DNA from: Chitinimonas arctica
Lineage (GTDB): Bacteria; Pseudomonadota; Gammaproteobacteria; Burkholderiales; Chitinimonadaceae
NCBI RefSeq assembly: GCF_007431345.1
Contig: NZ_CP041730.1
Coordinates: 3,162,001 to 3,226,000, forward strand
Length of the DNA: 64,000 nt
Direction: 5' to 3'
The notes under the pieces were generated by a model. It did not search any database. It worked only from the letters and a program-made list of their open reading frames with translations, and was not told where the DNA came from. Below are positions 9,436 through 18,218 of the stretch, in pieces. The position numbers and the translations under genes are program-made. The stretch's first letter is position 1. Each line of letters begins with the position of its first letter.

Positions 9436-10848
9436 ATGGCTGATGTATTCCAGTTCATGAACCTGCCGCGCGATCCTGGCCAGAAATTCGATGCCGATTT
9501 CCGCCGTAGCAGGTTTATCGAGATCTACGCCCCCTTGGGCAAGAACGAAGCCGCCGAGCAGGCCGGACGCTGTCTCAGCTGTGGCAATCCCTATTGCGAG
9601 TGGGAATGCCCGGTGCACAACTTTATCCCCAACTGGCTCAAGCTGGTGGAAGAGGGCAAGTTGTTCGAAGCGGCCGAAATGAGCCACAAGACCAATTCCC
9701 TGCCGGAAATCTGCGGCCGGGTCTGCCCGCAGGATAGGCTGTGCGAAGGCGCGTGTACCCTGAACCAAGGCGGCTTCGGCGCGGTCAGCATCGGCTCGGT
9801 GGAGAAATACATCACCGATGAAGCCTACCGGCTGGGCTGGCGGCCCGATATGTCGCAGGTCATCCCGTCCGGCAAGCAGGCCGCCATCATCGGCGCGGGA
9901 CCGGCCGGTTTGGCGGCGGCCGACGTACTGGTGCGCAACGGCGTCAAACCGGTGGTGTATGACCGCTATGAGGAGATCGGCGGCCTGCTGACCTTCGGTA
10001 TCCCCGAATTCAAGCTGGAAAAGGATATCGTTCGGCGCCGCCGTGCCATCCTGGAAGAGATGGGGGTGGAATTCCGTCTGAACACCGATATCGGCCGCGA
10101 TATCGCTTTCGACGAGCTGCTGGCCGATTACGACGCGGTATTCATGGGCATGGGCGCCTACCAATATCTGCGCGGCGGTTTCCCCGGCGAGCAACTGCCG
10201 GGCGTAGTCGAAGCCTTGCCTTATCTGGTCAATAATATCCGCCAGCGCCTGGACACCCTGCCGGAAAGCGAGCCACACCAGAGCATGGCCGGCAAGCGGG
10301 TAGTGGTGCTGGGGGGCGGCGATACCGCCATGGATTGCAATCGCACCAGCATCCGCCAGGGTGCCGCCAAGGTGATCTGCGCCTATCGCCGCGATGAAGC
10401 CAATATGCCCGGATCCAAGCGCGAAGTAGGCAATGCCCGCGAAGAAGGGGTCGAGTTCCTGTGGAATCGCCAGCCGGTCGAGATCGTCCAGTTGGCAGGT
10501 GGCTTGGGCGTCAAGCTGGTCACCACCACGCTAGGGGACGCCGACGACAAGGGCCGGCGCGCACCCATCGTGGTCGAGGGTTCGGAGGAGATAATCGAAT
10601 GCGACCATGTGATCATCGCCTTCGGTTTTCAGGTCAAGCCGGAGGATTGGTTCGAGCAGCACGGCATCCGCACCGACGAGCGTGGCCGCACGCTGGCCGC
10701 CGAGCGGCAACTGTACAAGCACCAGACCAGCAATCCTAAGGTCTTCGCCGGCGGTGACCAGACCCGGGGCGCCGATCTGGTGGTGCGGGCCGTGTTCGAG
10801 GGACGCCAGGCGGCGGAAGGCATGTTGGCTTATCTGGGCGTTTGGTAA
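9436..10848 (+). CDS. gltD: Glutamate synthase (NADPH) small subunit
   Basis: GltD passes electrons from NADPH through FAD and iron-sulfur clusters to GltB. The 470 residues include N-terminal cluster cysteines C46, C49, C54 and C58, and a second set in CGRVCPQDRLCEGAC. These are followed by an FAD-binding GAGPAG motif and an NADPH-binding GGGDTAMD motif. The C-terminal FAGGD segment closes the FAD site. AAGGAA lies just before ATG 9436. Strong hairpin 10882-10921 ends the operon. Confidence 0.98.
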   Translation: MADVFQFMNLPRDPGQKFDADFRRSRFIEIYAPLGKNEAAEQAGRCLSCGNPYCEWECPVHNFIPNWLKLVEEGKLFEAAEMSHKTNSLPEICGRVCPQDRLCEGACTLNQGGFGAVSIGSVEKYITDEAYRLGWRPDMSQVIPSGKQAAIIGAGPAGLAAADVLVRNGVKPVVYDRYEEIGGLLTFGIPEFKLEKDIVRRRRAILEEMGVEFRLNTDIGRDIAFDELLADYDAVFMGMGAYQYLRGGFPGEQLPGVVEALPYLVNNIRQRLDTLPESEPHQSMAGKRVVVLGGGDTAMDCNRTSIRQGAAKVICAYRRDEANMPGSKREVGNAREEGVEFLWNRQPVEIVQLAGGLGVKLVTTTLGDADDKGRRAPIVVEGSEEIIECDHVIIAFGFQVKPEDWFEQHGIRTDERGRTLAAERQLYKHQTSNPKVFAGGDQTRGADLVVRAVFEGRQAAEGMLAYLGVW

Positions 10849-10881
10849 ATTCCAGCCATTGCGTTGAAAGCATCTGGATGT

Positions 10882-10921
10882 AAATTGTGGCTACCTGCCC
10901 CTGCGGGGGTAGCCACAATTT
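10882..10921. terminator. Strong bidirectional hairpin terminator after gltD
   Basis: AAATTGTGGCTACC (10882-10895) is perfectly complementary to GGTAGCCACAATTT (10908-10921), and the loop region CCCCTGCGGGG adds further pairing. The A-rich and T-rich ends let it work in both directions. It separates gltD from the convergent ORF at 10979. Confidence 0.8.
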
Positions 10922-10978
10922 ATGGAGCAAGTCATGGTAATAAAAGGGTTAATAGCGCCAAGGCTGATTTTCGAAGTG

Positions 10979-11362
10979 TCAGCGGATCTGGGCTTGCGCC
11001 GCGTATGCTTCGAATAAATAATGGCGAATGGAATTCAAGTTGGAACTGTCGACTTTCTGGTCCATCCTGACAAACGCCGGGAAGCACCAATTTCGTATGG
11101 CGCAAAGGAAGCGCAGAAAGTTATTCCGGTAGCGGCAGCCGCCGATGCTTGCGGTGAATTGATGGCACATTTCCTTCATGATGCCATAACGACTTTTTAC
11201 TTTTGCGGCTAAATTACTAAAGCCGAAGTTTTCTGGAATGCTAATTTCATATGTATAGTCACCAATCTTTGCGGTAACGGTTTTCTTTAATTCGGCAAGC
11301 GTCGGCAGGGAGGCTGCAGTGCCTATAAAGCGGACGCGATTAATATTATCTGGTGCGGGCAT
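10979..11362 (-). CDS. Orphan hypothetical protein, low GC
   Basis: A 127-residue frame I do not recognise. The ATG at 11362 has AAAGAGGAAAT upstream, a strong Shine-Dalgarno that supports translation. The N-terminal 70 residues look protein-like (NRVRFIGTAAS, ISIPENFGFSNLAAKVKSRYG). The C-terminal part is cysteine- and aromatic-rich (RFLCAIRNWCFPAF) and could be an out-of-frame tail after an old frameshift. Base composition is distinctly more AT-rich than the flanking gltD and rmlD genes, which suggests transfer. No signal peptide or membrane segment is evident. Confidence 0.45.
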   Translation of the reverse strand: MPAPDNINRVRFIGTAASLPTLAELKKTVTAKIGDYTYEISIPENFGFSNLAAKVKSRYGIMKEMCHQFTASIGGCRYRNNFLRFLCAIRNWCFPAFVRMDQKVDSSNLNSIRHYLFEAYAAQAQIR

Positions 11363-11558
11363 GATTCAGATTTCCTCTTTATGAGGATTGATAAAATTGT
11401 AGCTCCACTATCTGATTTCTGCTCTTGCAGAATCTATCGCGTTGTTGAAAAAGTGCGAAGATTTTAGATTTTCTAACATGTCGACGAAGCATCAATCGAC
11501 GGGTTCCCCATCCGCGCCGGCGAACGCCAATACGGACAGGGTGTTCGGCTTTCTCGTG

Positions 11559-12449
11559 CTATTGGCCCTGAATGACCGGCGGCACTTCATCGAGACATAG
11601 TTCCAAGGCGGTATCCCAGCTAGGCGGCACCAGGCCGAAGGTGTCGCGCAGCTTGTCCAGCGTCAGCCGCGAGTTCTTCGGCCGCTTGGCCGGTGTGGGG
11701 TAGGCCTCGGTGGCGATACCGCTCAGGCTGGCTGGGACTTTCTCGCCACGCGCGGCCGCCAGCTTGAAAATGGCCTCTGCAAAACCGTGCCAGCTGGTTT
11801 CACCGCCATTGACCAGGTGGTATATGCCGCTGACGGCCTGCCAGTCTGGGCGGGCGGCAACGATATGGGCGGTGATATCGGCAATGCTGCGGCTCCAGGT
11901 CGGTGCGCCGATCTGGTCGGCCACGATATTGAGCGCATCCCGTTCGCGGCCCAGTTTGAGCATGGTCAGCAGAAAATTCTTGCCGTGCGCGCCATAGACC
12001 CAACTGGTGCGCAGGATCAGGTGCTGGCAGCCGCTGGCGCGGATGGCCTCTTCGCCGGCTAGTTTGCTTGCGCCATAGACATTGGTTGGCGCCACCGGAT
12101 CGGTTTCGCGCCAAGGCGCGCTGCCTTCGCCGGAATAGACATAGTCGGTCGAGTAATGGATCAGCGGAATCCCCAGCCGCTTGGCTTCTTCCGCCAGGAT
12201 GGCCGGTGCGGTGGCATTGATGGCATCGGCGGCGGCCTGGTCGGTTTCGGCTTTGTCCACGGCGGTATAGGCCGCCGGGTTGACGATCAGGGTGGGCTTG
12301 AGTGCCCGGACCATATCGCGTATCGCGGCCGGATCGCAGAGGTCGAGCTGTTCCCGGTCGGTGGCATGGACATGGCCCAAGCCCTGCAGGCTGCGGCGCA
12401 GTTCGAAACCGACCTGGCCGTTGACGCCGGTGAGAAGGATATTGTGCAT
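11559..12449 (-). CDS. rfbD: dTDP-4-dehydrorhamnose reductase (RmlD/RfbD family)
   Basis: A 296-residue short-chain dehydrogenase. Family members use NAD(P)H to reduce dTDP-4-keto-L-rhamnose in the last step of dTDP-rhamnose synthesis. It has the N-terminal dinucleotide motif TGVNGQVG, the sugar-site sequence NPAAYTAVDKAE, and the catalytic YGASK around residue 130. The rmlA, rmlB and rmlC partners are not next to it, which is unusual. A related NDP-sugar reductase remains possible. It is read convergently with gltBD. Confidence 0.88.
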   Translation of the reverse strand: MHNILLTGVNGQVGFELRRSLQGLGHVHATDREQLDLCDPAAIRDMVRALKPTLIVNPAAYTAVDKAETDQAAADAINATAPAILAEEAKRLGIPLIHYSTDYVYSGEGSAPWRETDPVAPTNVYGASKLAGEEAIRASGCQHLILRTSWVYGAHGKNFLLTMLKLGRERDALNIVADQIGAPTWSRSIADITAHIVAARPDWQAVSGIYHLVNGGETSWHGFAEAIFKLAAARGEKVPASLSGIATEAYPTPAKRPKNSRLTLDKLRDTFGLVPPSWDTALELCLDEVPPVIQGQ

Positions 12450-12549
12450 GGTATTTCCTGATTGGCTGGGAAACGGGGCCGGGATAAATTCGGCGAAGCG
12501 CCGAGCTTAATGGCAGGTAGGCGGAATTTGAAGGGGCAGGGACGCTTTA

Positions 12550-14028
12550 TTATTCAGATGTCATTTTGTTTTGCTCGTCCAGCCCGGCGCATTGCATGCT
12601 GGCGAAGCGCTCGACCTGTTCCAGTAGCGCCAGCGCGGCCGTGTCGTCTGCACGTTCCTGCCTTAATCCGGCGATGCTCTCGCTTAGCGCCGCAAGCGTC
12701 AGGCCGCCGTGCGCGCCATCGATCAGGCGTTCGGCACGATGGATCCGCCAGCGCGCCTGTTCGGCCGGGCTGAGCGTCTCCGGCCAATTGCGGGCACGGT
12801 AGCGGAACAGCAGCTCGTGCAGGCGCTTGTCGTCGAAACTCACCGCCATGCCCGCCAACTCGCTGGCTTTGAGTGCGCGTAGCGGGTCCAGCCGGCGGCG
12901 GTCGGCGTCGCCGAGAAATCCGTCATACAGCGCGGCATCCACGTCGCGTGCCGGTAGGGCGGCATCGCGCTGATAGACCTGCTTGAGGGTATCGGCCAAT
13001 TGCTTGCCATGCTGGACCAGCAGGCCGGCCAATTGCCGGGCATGCCGGCGGGCGAGATCCAGATCGAACTGCAGCTGCTCTGCTCGCTCCGCCGTCAGGG
13101 CCTTCAGCACGCCTACCACCACCGGCGATTTGTTCAGGTGAATGGACTTGACCGGTAAGCGGGTCACCCCGTCGGCCAGATCGGCGCTGCGGGCAAACAG
13201 CCGCGTGCGGATCTGATCGGCGCTCAAGTCGAACAATTCGGCGGGATCGTGTTGCAGGTCCCATACCGGTAGCTCGTTCTTGTTGACGGGATGCGCGCCT
13301 ATCGCCGCCACCGCCGCCAGGCAGCCCTGCGCGGTGGGATACATGCCCGATACGTGCAGAAAGGCATGGCCGTCCAGCGGACCGATTTCGGCAGCCACGG
13401 CGTCTTTCTTGCGCAGCTTGAAGCAGAAGTCGAACAAGCGCGGTTGGAGGGTCTTGATCAATCTGGCGAAGGCGATGGTAGCGTGGACATCGCTCAAGGC
13501 ATCGTGGGCGGCGGCGTGCGCCAGTCCGTTCGCTTGGGTCAGCTGCTCCAGCTTGAAGGAAACCCTGCCGTCTTCGTGGCTGGGCCAGTTGATGCCTTCC
13601 GGGCGGAAGGCGAAGGCGGCGCGGGCGCAGTCGAGCAGGTCCCAGCGCGAACCGCCGTTTTGCCACTCGCGGCCATAAGGATCGTAGAGATTGCGCCAGA
13701 ACAGATGGCGGCTTAGCTCATCGTCGAAACGCAAGGTGTTGTAACCCACCCCGCAGGTACCCGGCGCCGATAGTTCGGCGTGGATGCGGGCGACGAACTG
13801 GTATTCCGGCATGCCGCGTTGTGCGGCCATCTGTGGGGTAATACCGGTGATCAGTACCGAAACGGGATCGGGGAGGAAGTCGTCGCTGGGCTGGCAGAAG
13901 TACTCGACCGCCTCGCCGATGATATTCAGGTCCAGGTCGGTCCGCACCCCCGCGAACTGCGCCGGCCGGTCGATTTGTGGCTTGATGCCGAAGGTTTCGT
14001 AGTCGTGCCAGAAAAAGCTGGGGGTCAT
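12550..14028 (-). CDS. sbcB: Exodeoxyribonuclease I
   Basis: Exonuclease I digests single-stranded DNA 3' to 5' and acts in recombination and mismatch repair. The 492-residue product begins with the DEDD-family motif WHDYETFG (metal ligands D9 and E11). It contains the exo II-type segment HDALSDVHATIAFA and the SH3-like and C-terminal extensions expected of the E. coli type (475 residues). It lies 100 bases upstream of the rmlD-like gene on the same strand. Confidence 0.95.
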   Translation of the reverse strand: MTPSFFWHDYETFGIKPQIDRPAQFAGVRTDLDLNIIGEAVEYFCQPSDDFLPDPVSVLITGITPQMAAQRGMPEYQFVARIHAELSAPGTCGVGYNTLRFDDELSRHLFWRNLYDPYGREWQNGGSRWDLLDCARAAFAFRPEGINWPSHEDGRVSFKLEQLTQANGLAHAAAHDALSDVHATIAFARLIKTLQPRLFDFCFKLRKKDAVAAEIGPLDGHAFLHVSGMYPTAQGCLAAVAAIGAHPVNKNELPVWDLQHDPAELFDLSADQIRTRLFARSADLADGVTRLPVKSIHLNKSPVVVGVLKALTAERAEQLQFDLDLARRHARQLAGLLVQHGKQLADTLKQVYQRDAALPARDVDAALYDGFLGDADRRRLDPLRALKASELAGMAVSFDDKRLHELLFRYRARNWPETLSPAEQARWRIHRAERLIDGAHGGLTLAALSESIAGLRQERADDTAALALLEQVERFASMQCAGLDEQNKMTSE

Positions 14029-14092
14029 GGTGCACTCGGTTAGGGCGGTGGGCCGGCATTCCGGCAGCCCGGCGTGCGCCGGGCCGTGGATT

Positions 14093-14974
14093 TTACGCTA
14101 CCCCGTTCGCCTTGAACCAGGCCAGCAGCCGCTTCCAGCCATCGTCGGCGGCGGCTTTGCGGTAGCTGGGGCGGTAGTCGGCATGGAAACCGTGCGGCAT
14201 ATCCGGGTAGACCACCAACTCACTCGCCTTGCCGGCTTCCTTGAGGGCGGCCCGCATCTTGTCCACCGTATCGAGCGGAATGCCATTGTCCGCACCGCCA
14301 TACAGCCCCAGTACCGGTGCCTTCAATTCGCCGGCCACATCGATGGGGTGGCGCGGATTGATGGGCGGCTTGGCTTCGCCCACCAGCCGGCCGTACCAGG
14401 CGGCAGCCGCCTTGAGGCGGGGATTGTGGGCGGCATAGAGCCAGGTGATGCGCCCGCCCCAGCAAAAGCCGGTGATGCCCAGCTTGTCGGTGTTGGCCTT
14501 GCCGGAAGACTTGGCCCAAGCCACGGCGCTGTCCAGGTCCGCCATCACCTGTGCATCGGGCACCTTGGAAACGACGTTCTTGACGATCTCGTCGGTGCTG
14601 GCCAGCTTGGAGACATCGCCCTGGCGGGCATAGAGCTCGGGGGCGACCGCGAAATAGCCGGCCTTGGCGAAGCGGCGGCAGACATCGCGGATATGTTCGT
14701 GCACGCCGAATATCTCCTGCACCACCAATACGGTGGGAAAGGGACCGGCGCCCTCGGGCATGGCGCGGTAGCCGGGCATATCGCCCCCCGCGACTGGGAT
14801 CTTGATCTCGCCGGCCGTCAAACCGTCGGTCGAAGTGACGACCACCTCCGCGTTGGCATCCGGCTGTACGGCCAGGGCAAAACCGACCGCCAGGGAACTC
14901 ACCACGAACTCGCGTCGGGTGAAGCTTGTTTTGGGTTGGAAAGGGGCGGCGTCCGGGTGCGTCAGATCATTCAT
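14093..14974 (-). CDS. Dienelactone hydrolase family protein, Tat-type signal
   Basis: A 293-residue alpha/beta hydrolase of the dienelactone hydrolase family. The N-terminus has a twin-arginine-like signal (TRREFVVSSLAVGFALA), so the enzyme is probably exported folded. The nucleophile is C171 in GFCWGG, with a later acid residue and the HGFHADYRPSY histidine segment. The family hydrolyses cyclic lactones, but many members have unknown substrates and I cannot assign one. It is separated from sbcB by 64 bases. Confidence 0.88.
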   Translation of the reverse strand: MNDLTHPDAAPFQPKTSFTRREFVVSSLAVGFALAVQPDANAEVVVTSTDGLTAGEIKIPVAGGDMPGYRAMPEGAGPFPTVLVVQEIFGVHEHIRDVCRRFAKAGYFAVAPELYARQGDVSKLASTDEIVKNVVSKVPDAQVMADLDSAVAWAKSSGKANTDKLGITGFCWGGRITWLYAAHNPRLKAAAAWYGRLVGEAKPPINPRHPIDVAGELKAPVLGLYGGADNGIPLDTVDKMRAALKEAGKASELVVYPDMPHGFHADYRPSYRKAAADDGWKRLLAWFKANGVA

Positions 14975-15057
14975 GCGTTGCTCCTATTAGGCTTGTGCTA
15001 TACCGGGGCTGGGCGAGCGCCCGCTCCGAGGCTGGATTCAACTAGACAGGCTATGCC

Positions 15058-17874
15058 ATGCGATTCGCTTACCTCCGTCGATTTTTTGCTGCTTGTTTTC
15101 TGTTTTTTGCCACCACGCTGCTCTTGACCGCCTGTGGTGGCGGAGCCGGTGGTTCGACCACCACCACCCCGGCGGGCGATACCCTGCGCATCCAATTGAG
15201 CCTGGCCGACGGCAGCCCTGGCAACCGGATCGTGGTGGGCACGGCCGCCAATGTCAGGCTGACACTTTACCGCGAAGGCAATGCCGCCAAACCTATCGCC
15301 AATGCGCGGGTAACGTTTGCCTTCAATGCCGAACTGGCCCGCTTGGGCCTGCCCTCCGGCCAGACCTTGACTGATGCCACCGGGACGGCCACGACCACCT
15401 TGACCGGACTGGCCCAGGGCGTGGACACCCTGGTGGCGACGGCCGAATACACCGATGCCGGCGGCGCTGCCCAGAGCGTGAATGTCAGCCTGCTGTACGA
15501 AGTGGTGCCCACCACCACGCCGCCAAGCAGCGGCTCGCTCACCCTGGCACTGGCCGGCGGCAGCCAATTGCTCAGCGGCACCCAGGGCAGCGTGACGGCG
15601 CAATTGTTGGATGCAAGCGGCCGGCCGGTCAGCAATACCATAGTCAATTTTGAAAACGACAGCAGCTTTGCCACTTTCAGCCCCGAATCGGGCACGGTCC
15701 TGACCAATGCCGAAGGGATCGCCAGTCTCGGCCTGATTGCCACCGCCAAGCTCGGCGCGGATCAGCTCAAGGCCGTGGCGGAATTGCCCGGCGGCGGTGT
15801 GGTGCCGACCACCGTCAATGCTGTCCTCAACTATCAGGTGGTGAGCAATGGCAGCCCCGGCACCACGCCGCCACTGCTGAGTCTGGCGGCCACCGATAGC
15901 GCCGGCCAGGGCGATAATGTGGTGGCGCCCGGCGATATGCTGACCTTGACCGCCGTGTTGCTGGATAACGGCTTGCCGGTCGCCAACCAGAAGATACGTT
16001 TTATCCTGCAAAGCAGCAGTCCGCTGGCCTCGCTCAATTCCGGCACCGCCACCACCAATGCGCAGGGCCGGGCCCAGGTGCAATTGTCGGCGCTATCGGG
16101 CGGTTTTCTGGCCGGCGCGTTCAGCGTCAGCGCCAGTACGGTGTATCGCGGCCAGACCCTGTCCCTGGATCTGCCGCTCAGCTATCTGCCGCCGGTGCCC
16201 GGCATCGGTTCCATCGCGGTGGCGGCGCAGCCGCTGAGCTATAGGGGCAGCACCACGGTGACCATCCAGGTGATCGATACCAGCCGGGTTAACCGGCCGG
16301 CGCTGGCTCAGTCCGTTGTGGTCAAACTGACCTCCATTTGCCAGGGCAAGGGCCTGGCCGATTTCGACGACGCCAACCCCACTACCGATCTGCAAGGGGT
16401 GGCGGTGGTGACCTATCGCGACCTGGGCTGCGGCCATAACGATGTGCTGAGCGCGATACCGGATATCACCTCGGCCGTCGGCGCCAGCCAGACCATCCAG
16501 TTGTCGCCGGTGCCGCAAAGCTCCCCCGGCGTGCCGGCTGCCGTGCAATTCGTCGACGCCACACCCACCAGTTTGCAGATCCGTGGCAGCGGCGGCAGCG
16601 AAACGGCCGTGGTGCGCTTCCGGGTGGTGGATGCCAATGCCCAGCCGGTGGCCAACCAGACCTTGAATTTCACCCTGCAGGAGCAGCTTGCCAGCATCGC
16701 TTCGCTCAATACCGCGTCAGCCGTCACCGATGGCCAGGGATTGGCCGGCGCGGCGGTTGCCGCGGGTACCGTGGGCGGACCGGTGGCCGTGGTGGCGACC
16801 CTGGCCGGCAATACCGCCTTGTCGGCGCAATCGAGCCAGTTGCTGGTGTCCACCCGCATTCCCCACCAGAACGGATTTTCGTTATCGGTCGATATCGGCA
16901 ACCCGGAGTTCCACGACTACGACGGGGTGGTCGTCAACGCAACCCTCACCGCCTCCGACCGCTACGGCAATCCGGTACCGGATGGCATGGTGGTCAGCTT
17001 CAAGACCGAAGGCGGTATCGGCGTGGTACGCGATGCCCTGAACACCACCTCGCCGGTAGGGAGCTGCGTGATACGCAATAGCAGCTGCACGGTCACCCTG
17101 ACCAGCGCCGGCAATCGCAGCCTGCTGGATCAGAGCCCGGCCGGCCTGCACGGGCGCATGACCCTGATCGCCTTTGCCCGCGGCGAGGATAGCTTTGCCG
17201 ACAATAACGGCGACGGCCGCTTCTCCGACGGCGACACTTTCCCGCCGGCAGGCAGTTACCGCTATGGCGAGCCCTATATCGACGGCAATGAAAGCGGCGT
17301 GCGCGATATCGACGAGGAGTTCCTCGATTTCGATGGCGACGGGGTTTACAACGATGGCCAGGAGGGCGGCCTGTTCACCTACCACGGCCTATCCTGCAGC
17401 CATGCCACCCTCTGTTCGGCGCGCAATACGCGCTATACATTCGATCGCTCGGTGGTGGTCTGGTCCGGCAGTGCGGCCAATATCGTGGTGAGAAATGCCG
17501 GCGTGGCCGTCGCCAACGGCGGCACCATCATCCTGCCGGCACCGACCCTGGTCAGCGGCACCTGCGTGGAGGGCGCTCCCAGGGCGCTGACCTTGCGGGT
17601 GGCCGACCTGAATGACCAGTCCATGCCGGCTGCCACCACGGTGGCGCTGGCGCTCGATGCCGGCAACCTGGACTTCGACGGCTACACGGTGCCCAATACC
17701 AACAGCGCCGCGCTGGGTGCGCCGACGATCAGCTTCAATGTGATCGGTGCCTTCACCACCATTGTCGATGCCAGCGGCAATGCGACCGGCTGCCAGACCA
17801 CGCCGGGCACGATAGGCGTGACGGTGACCACGCCCAAGGGCAATGTCAGTATCTGGAACGCGGTAGTGCGTTGA
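15058..17874 (+). CDS. Large Ig-like (Big_1-type) lipoprotein
   Basis: A 938-residue surface-type protein. The signal peptide ends in lipobox LLTAC with Cys26 as the lipidation site, followed by a Gly/Thr linker. The body is a series of roughly 100-residue bacterial Ig-like domains of the invasin type, recognisable from repeated phrases such as VTFAFNAE, LTDATGTATTTL, VNFENDSS and LTNAEGIASLGL. Near residues 715 and 757 are EF-hand-like calcium loops (DNNGDGRFSDGD and DFDGDGVYNDGQ). Probably anchored in the outer membrane, as an adhesin or stalk. Its ligand is unknown. Confidence 0.82.
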   Translation: MRFAYLRRFFAACFLFFATTLLLTACGGGAGGSTTTTPAGDTLRIQLSLADGSPGNRIVVGTAANVRLTLYREGNAAKPIANARVTFAFNAELARLGLPSGQTLTDATGTATTTLTGLAQGVDTLVATAEYTDAGGAAQSVNVSLLYEVVPTTTPPSSGSLTLALAGGSQLLSGTQGSVTAQLLDASGRPVSNTIVNFENDSSFATFSPESGTVLTNAEGIASLGLIATAKLGADQLKAVAELPGGGVVPTTVNAVLNYQVVSNGSPGTTPPLLSLAATDSAGQGDNVVAPGDMLTLTAVLLDNGLPVANQKIRFILQSSSPLASLNSGTATTNAQGRAQVQLSALSGGFLAGAFSVSASTVYRGQTLSLDLPLSYLPPVPGIGSIAVAAQPLSYRGSTTVTIQVIDTSRVNRPALAQSVVVKLTSICQGKGLADFDDANPTTDLQGVAVVTYRDLGCGHNDVLSAIPDITSAVGASQTIQLSPVPQSSPGVPAAVQFVDATPTSLQIRGSGGSETAVVRFRVVDANAQPVANQTLNFTLQEQLASIASLNTASAVTDGQGLAGAAVAAGTVGGPVAVVATLAGNTALSAQSSQLLVSTRIPHQNGFSLSVDIGNPEFHDYDGVVVNATLTASDRYGNPVPDGMVVSFKTEGGIGVVRDALNTTSPVGSCVIRNSSCTVTLTSAGNRSLLDQSPAGLHGRMTLIAFARGEDSFADNNGDGRFSDGDTFPPAGSYRYGEPYIDGNESGVRDIDEEFLDFDGDGVYNDGQEGGLFTYHGLSCSHATLCSARNTRYTFDRSVVVWSGSAANIVVRNAGVAVANGGTIILPAPTLVSGTCVEGAPRALTLRVADLNDQSMPAATTVALALDAGNLDFDGYTVPNTNSAALGAPTISFNVIGAFTTIVDASGNATGCQTTPGTIGVTVTTPKGNVSIWNAVVR

Positions 17875-17903
17875 GTGGGCGGGAGGGGGGCTTGCATGAC
17901 ACG

Positions 17904-17934
17904 GGTGCCCGCAATCTTTCAGTGCATCCCTAAG
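17904..17934 (+). repeat. End fragment of the dispersed MITE-like repeat
   Basis: GTGCCCGCAATCTTTCAGTG followed by CATCCCTAAG matches the right end of the element at 25795-25976 (ACCCGCAATATTTCAGTG, then TTCCTAGG). Only about 30 bases are recognisable here. Found by direct comparison; it could be a decayed copy or an end left by a larger event. Confidence 0.5.
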
Positions 17935-17947
17935 CCATCCCTCGTAG

Positions 17948-18200
17948 CGCCTCAGCCTTGTAAGGCAGGCGCGCCGTGGCTCGCGTGGTCGATCCTGGAC
18001 GCGTCAAGCCCGGTCAACTGCATGATGGTGTCTTTGTCCATGCCTTTCGCCAGCATGGCGCGGGCGATGTTGAGGAAAACTTCTTCTCGACCTTCTTTTC
18101 GACCTTCTTCACGAAGCTGTTCGGCGGCAGTCATCACAATCTCCTTGTACTGCGGCGCACCCCGCGCCAGGATTTCCAATAGCGCCCCAGGGGGCGGGTC
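17948..18200 (-). pseudogene. Truncated tandem copy of Rpn-family 3' end
   Basis: This segment encodes, from TTG 18179 to the stop at 17952, a 75-residue tail (MEILARGAPQYKEIV, then the EEGR repeat, then ARAMLAKGMDKDTIMQLTGLD) almost identical to the C-terminus of the adjacent gene at 18219-19172. Similarity continues upstream of the TTG to about 18200 and then stops. No nuclease domain remains. It has only two EEGR-type units against six in the intact gene. It is best read as a partial tandem duplication with no independent function. The perfect GGCGGGTC/GACCCGCC hairpin (18193-18212) lies at the junction. Confidence 0.75.
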
Positions 18201-18218
18201 GCTTGACCCGCCAGCTTC

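Noticed and set aside
11440..11480. CGTTGTTGAAAAAGTGCGAA resembling some insertion-sequence ends
   Set aside because: No inverted partner, target duplication or transposase was found nearby, so it is not supported as an IS end.
18193..18212. GGCGGGTC/GACCCGCC hairpin as a terminator of the Rpn gene
   Set aside because: It lies within the duplicated region, has no T run on either side and may simply mark the duplication junction.
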